Shown piece after piece: positions 62,422 through 64,000 of a DNA stretch of 64,000 nt; position 1 is the stretch's first letter; every line of letters starts with the position of its first letter. The stretch is from Enterococcus sp. CSURQ0835 (GTDB lineage Bacteria; Bacillota; Bacilli; Lactobacillales; Enterococcaceae): contig NZ_CACSLH010000003.1 of NCBI RefSeq assembly GCF_902706605.1, positions 1 to 64,000 on the forward strand, read 5' to 3'. The notes under the pieces are model-generated. The model was not told where the DNA came from. It made no database searches and saw only the letters and a program-made list of their open reading frames with translations. Position numbers and translations under genes: made by a program.

Positions 62422-62661
62422 TTAAACTAAAAGGGAATCTCGAATATCGACTTCAAAGTGATGCTTATGTAAAAATGCCAAGATCTCTGGCAGATCTTCC
62501 CGTTTATACGTTCCTCGAATGTTTGAAACTAACTTTCGCTTTTTAGTAAATCTTGTTGTTTTAGTTTTATAAATATAACAAAATGGTCCATATAATTCAA
62601 TCGTGACGATCTTTTTATAATTCTCGCCCACCAACTGATACAATGCTTGACAATCCACTGC
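62422..62661 (-). CDS. small hypothetical protein, 79 aa
   Basis: A 79-residue basic protein with many Lys, Tyr and His (GENYKKIVTIELYGPFCYIY, RGTYKREDLPEILAFLHKHH). The GTG chosen lies eight bases from AGGTGG; a GTG three codons earlier overlaps that site. A terminator follows directly, supporting a real single-gene unit. No family recognised; the alternating strands followed by a helix could be a small alpha/beta domain. Confidence 0.6.
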   Translation of the reverse strand, partial: AVDCQALYQLVGENYKKIVTIELYGPFCYIYKTKTTRFTKKRKLVSNIRGTYKREDLPEILAFLHKHHFEVDIRDSLLV

Positions 62662-62778
62662 TGACACCACCTATTTTTTACTACGACGCGATTATAGACC
62701 TCTTAGTAAAAAAAAGCCAGCCTTTTCGGTGATTTTTTCTGAAAAACTTATTCCTGTTAATTTTAAAAAAAACTGTAC

Positions 62779-62813
62779 TAAAAAGACTCAGAAAATAACG
62801 TTCTGAGTCTTTA
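62779..62813 (-). terminator. terminator of the edge wall hydrolase
   Basis: AAAGACTCAGAA / TTCTGAGTCTTT with a T run on the minus strand. Confidence 0.85.
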
Positions 62814-62817
62814 ATAT

Positions 62818-64000
62818 TTATTCAACTGGTGGTAAAATCGCCATCAAACTCTTACTTAATGCAATATAGATCGGTGAATTAGCTGGCAGTTCACTCTCAT
62901 GTCGGCGCTGCGCTTTAGCAGACGTCGCTGCTAATTCGATCAAACTGTCACCACGGAACAGATCTACGAAGTAACGAGTCGAAAGCATTTTTGGTAATTT
63001 AGGTCCGATCGTGATATCCGTAATCAATTTTGTTTTTAACACGTCATCTAATACAAAGGTCGTGTTTAGCTCCTCTAAAGAAGGCCCAATTTTATTTTGG
63101 GTGGTCTTTTTGTGACTCATTAAGCTAATATCATCTGCTTTTTGATGGTCGTAGTCCGTCAAATTATACGTATCGATAATCGCATCTAATTTTTCTGCAT
63201 ATTTCTTATCTGTTGCGTAACGTCCTTGTAAGTACTTCGTTGCATCTTTAAACGAGCTAGTCTCAGATTTCCAAGTTGGCTTGTAGTAATTCTTATTACC
63301 TGAAATACCATCTTTTAACAACCCTGCATAATCTTCAAGCGACTCTTTATAAGAAGGATATTTTCTAAACTCCGCTTGGATCTGATAATTTTTGCCACCT
63401 TCATCTTGCTCTAACGTACTAAAAGTGACGCCTTTACCTTGGAATTTCCCTTTGATCCCAAACAAATTGTGATTAGGTTCTGAAGCCAGTGCACTATTAC
63501 CAGAACCACTTTCTAAAATAGCTTGCGCGATCATAACCGATGCATAAATATCATGCTCTTGTCCGACATTACGTGCTAGATCGCCAACTTTTTTAATAAA
63601 TTCATCCGTCGTCTGGTTTTTACTAAAGTGGAAACCACCTTCATCGTCAGAACCTGTAATTCCACTACCGATTGATCCTAACAAACTGCTACTTGCTTGT
63701 GATAGCCCAGCGACATTCACACGTACTGCAAAAGTTGGCATAAAGTCGCTTAAGTTCGTGATCTTCACGACATCTCCTGGCTGTGGCGCATGGATATACT
63801 GTCCATTCCCAATATAAATCGCAACGTGAGATGTCACACTTGTTGGTGCTCCCCAGAACAACAAATCTCCTGGTTGCGCTTCACTGACGGGGATCTGAGT
63901 ACCAGAATACTGTTGATCTCCAGTCCAGCCACCAATCTCATGACCAGTGACTTTCGCATAAATGTAATGGGTCAGACCAGAACAATCAAATGTATTCGGC
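62818..64000 (-). CDS. peptidoglycan hydrolase, NlpC/P60 then glucosaminidase-like (partial)
   Basis: Only the C-terminal 394 codons lie inside; the N-terminus is cut by the window end. An NlpC/P60 domain comes first (catalytic Cys in FDCSGLTHYIYAKV, His in SHVAIYIGNGQYIHAPQPG), then a linker. A LYZ2/glucosaminidase-type domain follows (IAQAILESGSGNSALASEP, NHNLFGIKGKFQG, the repeat-like YLQGRYATDKKYAEKL), then a tail of about 110 residues of unknown type ending ALSKSLMAILPPVE. It has the same two domains as the 559-residue hydrolase near 10 kb but in reverse order. Exported wall enzyme; a phage-like or conjugative lysozyme is an alternative. Confidence 0.85.
   Translation of the reverse strand, partial: PNTFDCSGLTHYIYAKVTGHEIGGWTGDQQYSGTQIPVSEAQPGDLLFWGAPTSVTSHVAIYIGNGQYIHAPQPGDVVKITNLSDFMPTFAVRVNVAGLSQASSSLLGSIGSGITGSDDEGGFHFSKNQTTDEFIKKVGDLARNVGQEHDIYASVMIAQAILESGSGNSALASEPNHNLFGIKGKFQGKGVTFSTLEQDEGGKNYQIQAEFRKYPSYKESLEDYAGLLKDGISGNKNYYKPTWKSETSSFKDATKYLQGRYATDKKYAEKLDAIIDTYNLTDYDHQKADDISLMSHKKTTQNKIGPSLEELNTTFVLDDVLKTKLITDITIGPKLPKMLSTRYFVDLFRGDSLIELAATSAKAQRRHESELPANSPIYIALSKSLMAILPPVE

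Noticed and set aside
1-64000. CRISPR arrays, rRNA, tRNA genes, IS elements
   Set aside because: No regularly spaced repeats, no cloverleaf or rRNA sequence, and no transposase-like protein were found on reading.

Overview
The window comes from the chromosome of a low-GC Gram-positive lactic acid bacterium, most likely Enterococcus or a close relative (Enterococcaceae). The reasons are strong AGGAGG ribosome sites, many U-tailed hairpin terminators, a Met T-box, CodY-like and cre-like sites, pyruvate formate-lyase, a formate channel, an Mga-type regulator, and a cydABCD / polyprenyl synthase / menA / ndh respiratory block. No rRNA, tRNA, CRISPR array, complete prophage or insertion sequence was seen. 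A full leucine pathway is unusual for enterococci, so a species that makes its own branched-chain amino acids is likely. The species itself cannot be named from the sequence.

Layout. 0-6 kb: a LysR regulator divergent from an acetyltransferase and an SDR, a second SDR, a 50-aa protein, an M50-like membrane protein, an unusual Fpg/Nei protein and a one-domain alkylguanine transferase. 6-8 kb: a gene-free stretch rich in inverted repeats, followed by a XerS-like tyrosine recombinase. 8-20 kb: AraC regulator, secreted NlpC/P60 wall hydrolase, UvrC/Cho-like GIY-YIG nuclease, methylglyoxal synthase, phosphatase, aspartate decarboxylase, CorA, a membrane-anchored MutS-like ATPase and a secreted caspase-fold protein. 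20-25 kb: a yjdF homologue broken by one stop codon behind a structured leader, a MarR/NmrA pair, and an amidase/amino-acid ABC operon.

25-35 kb is the branched-chain amino acid and methionine region. leuABCD follows a leader peptide with four consecutive Leu codons. ilvD plus a BASS-family transporter follows a leader peptide reading LVVILII. Both promoters carry an upstream CodY-like box, so each unit appears to combine global repression with ribosome-mediated attenuation. A Met T-box precedes a YxjG-like methionine synthase. 35-49 kb: a MarR-controlled multidrug ABC exporter with two identical operators, oxidoreductases, an esterase, an Mga-like regulator, pflB, a frameshifted PHP phosphatase, a small AT-rich membrane protein gene and a NifS/DsrE pair.

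49-59 kb holds an almost complete minimal respiratory chain: NDH-2, MenA, a polyprenyl diphosphate synthase for the quinone tail, and cytochrome bd with its CydDC exporter. The cydA promoter overlaps a cre-like site. 59-64 kb: a DUF1275 protein, a 59-aa ORF, a Cof-type HAD phosphatase, an FNT formate channel and, cut by the right edge, a second wall hydrolase with the same two domains as the first in the opposite order.

Best candidates for new biology: the paired Leu and Ile-Leu-Val attenuators, the transporter tied to ilvD, the secreted caspase-like protein with an EF-hand-like loop and three C-terminal repeats, the candidate yjdF riboswitch in front of a broken gene, and the inverted-repeat region before the recombinase. 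All functional calls are by reading motifs; no database search was run.
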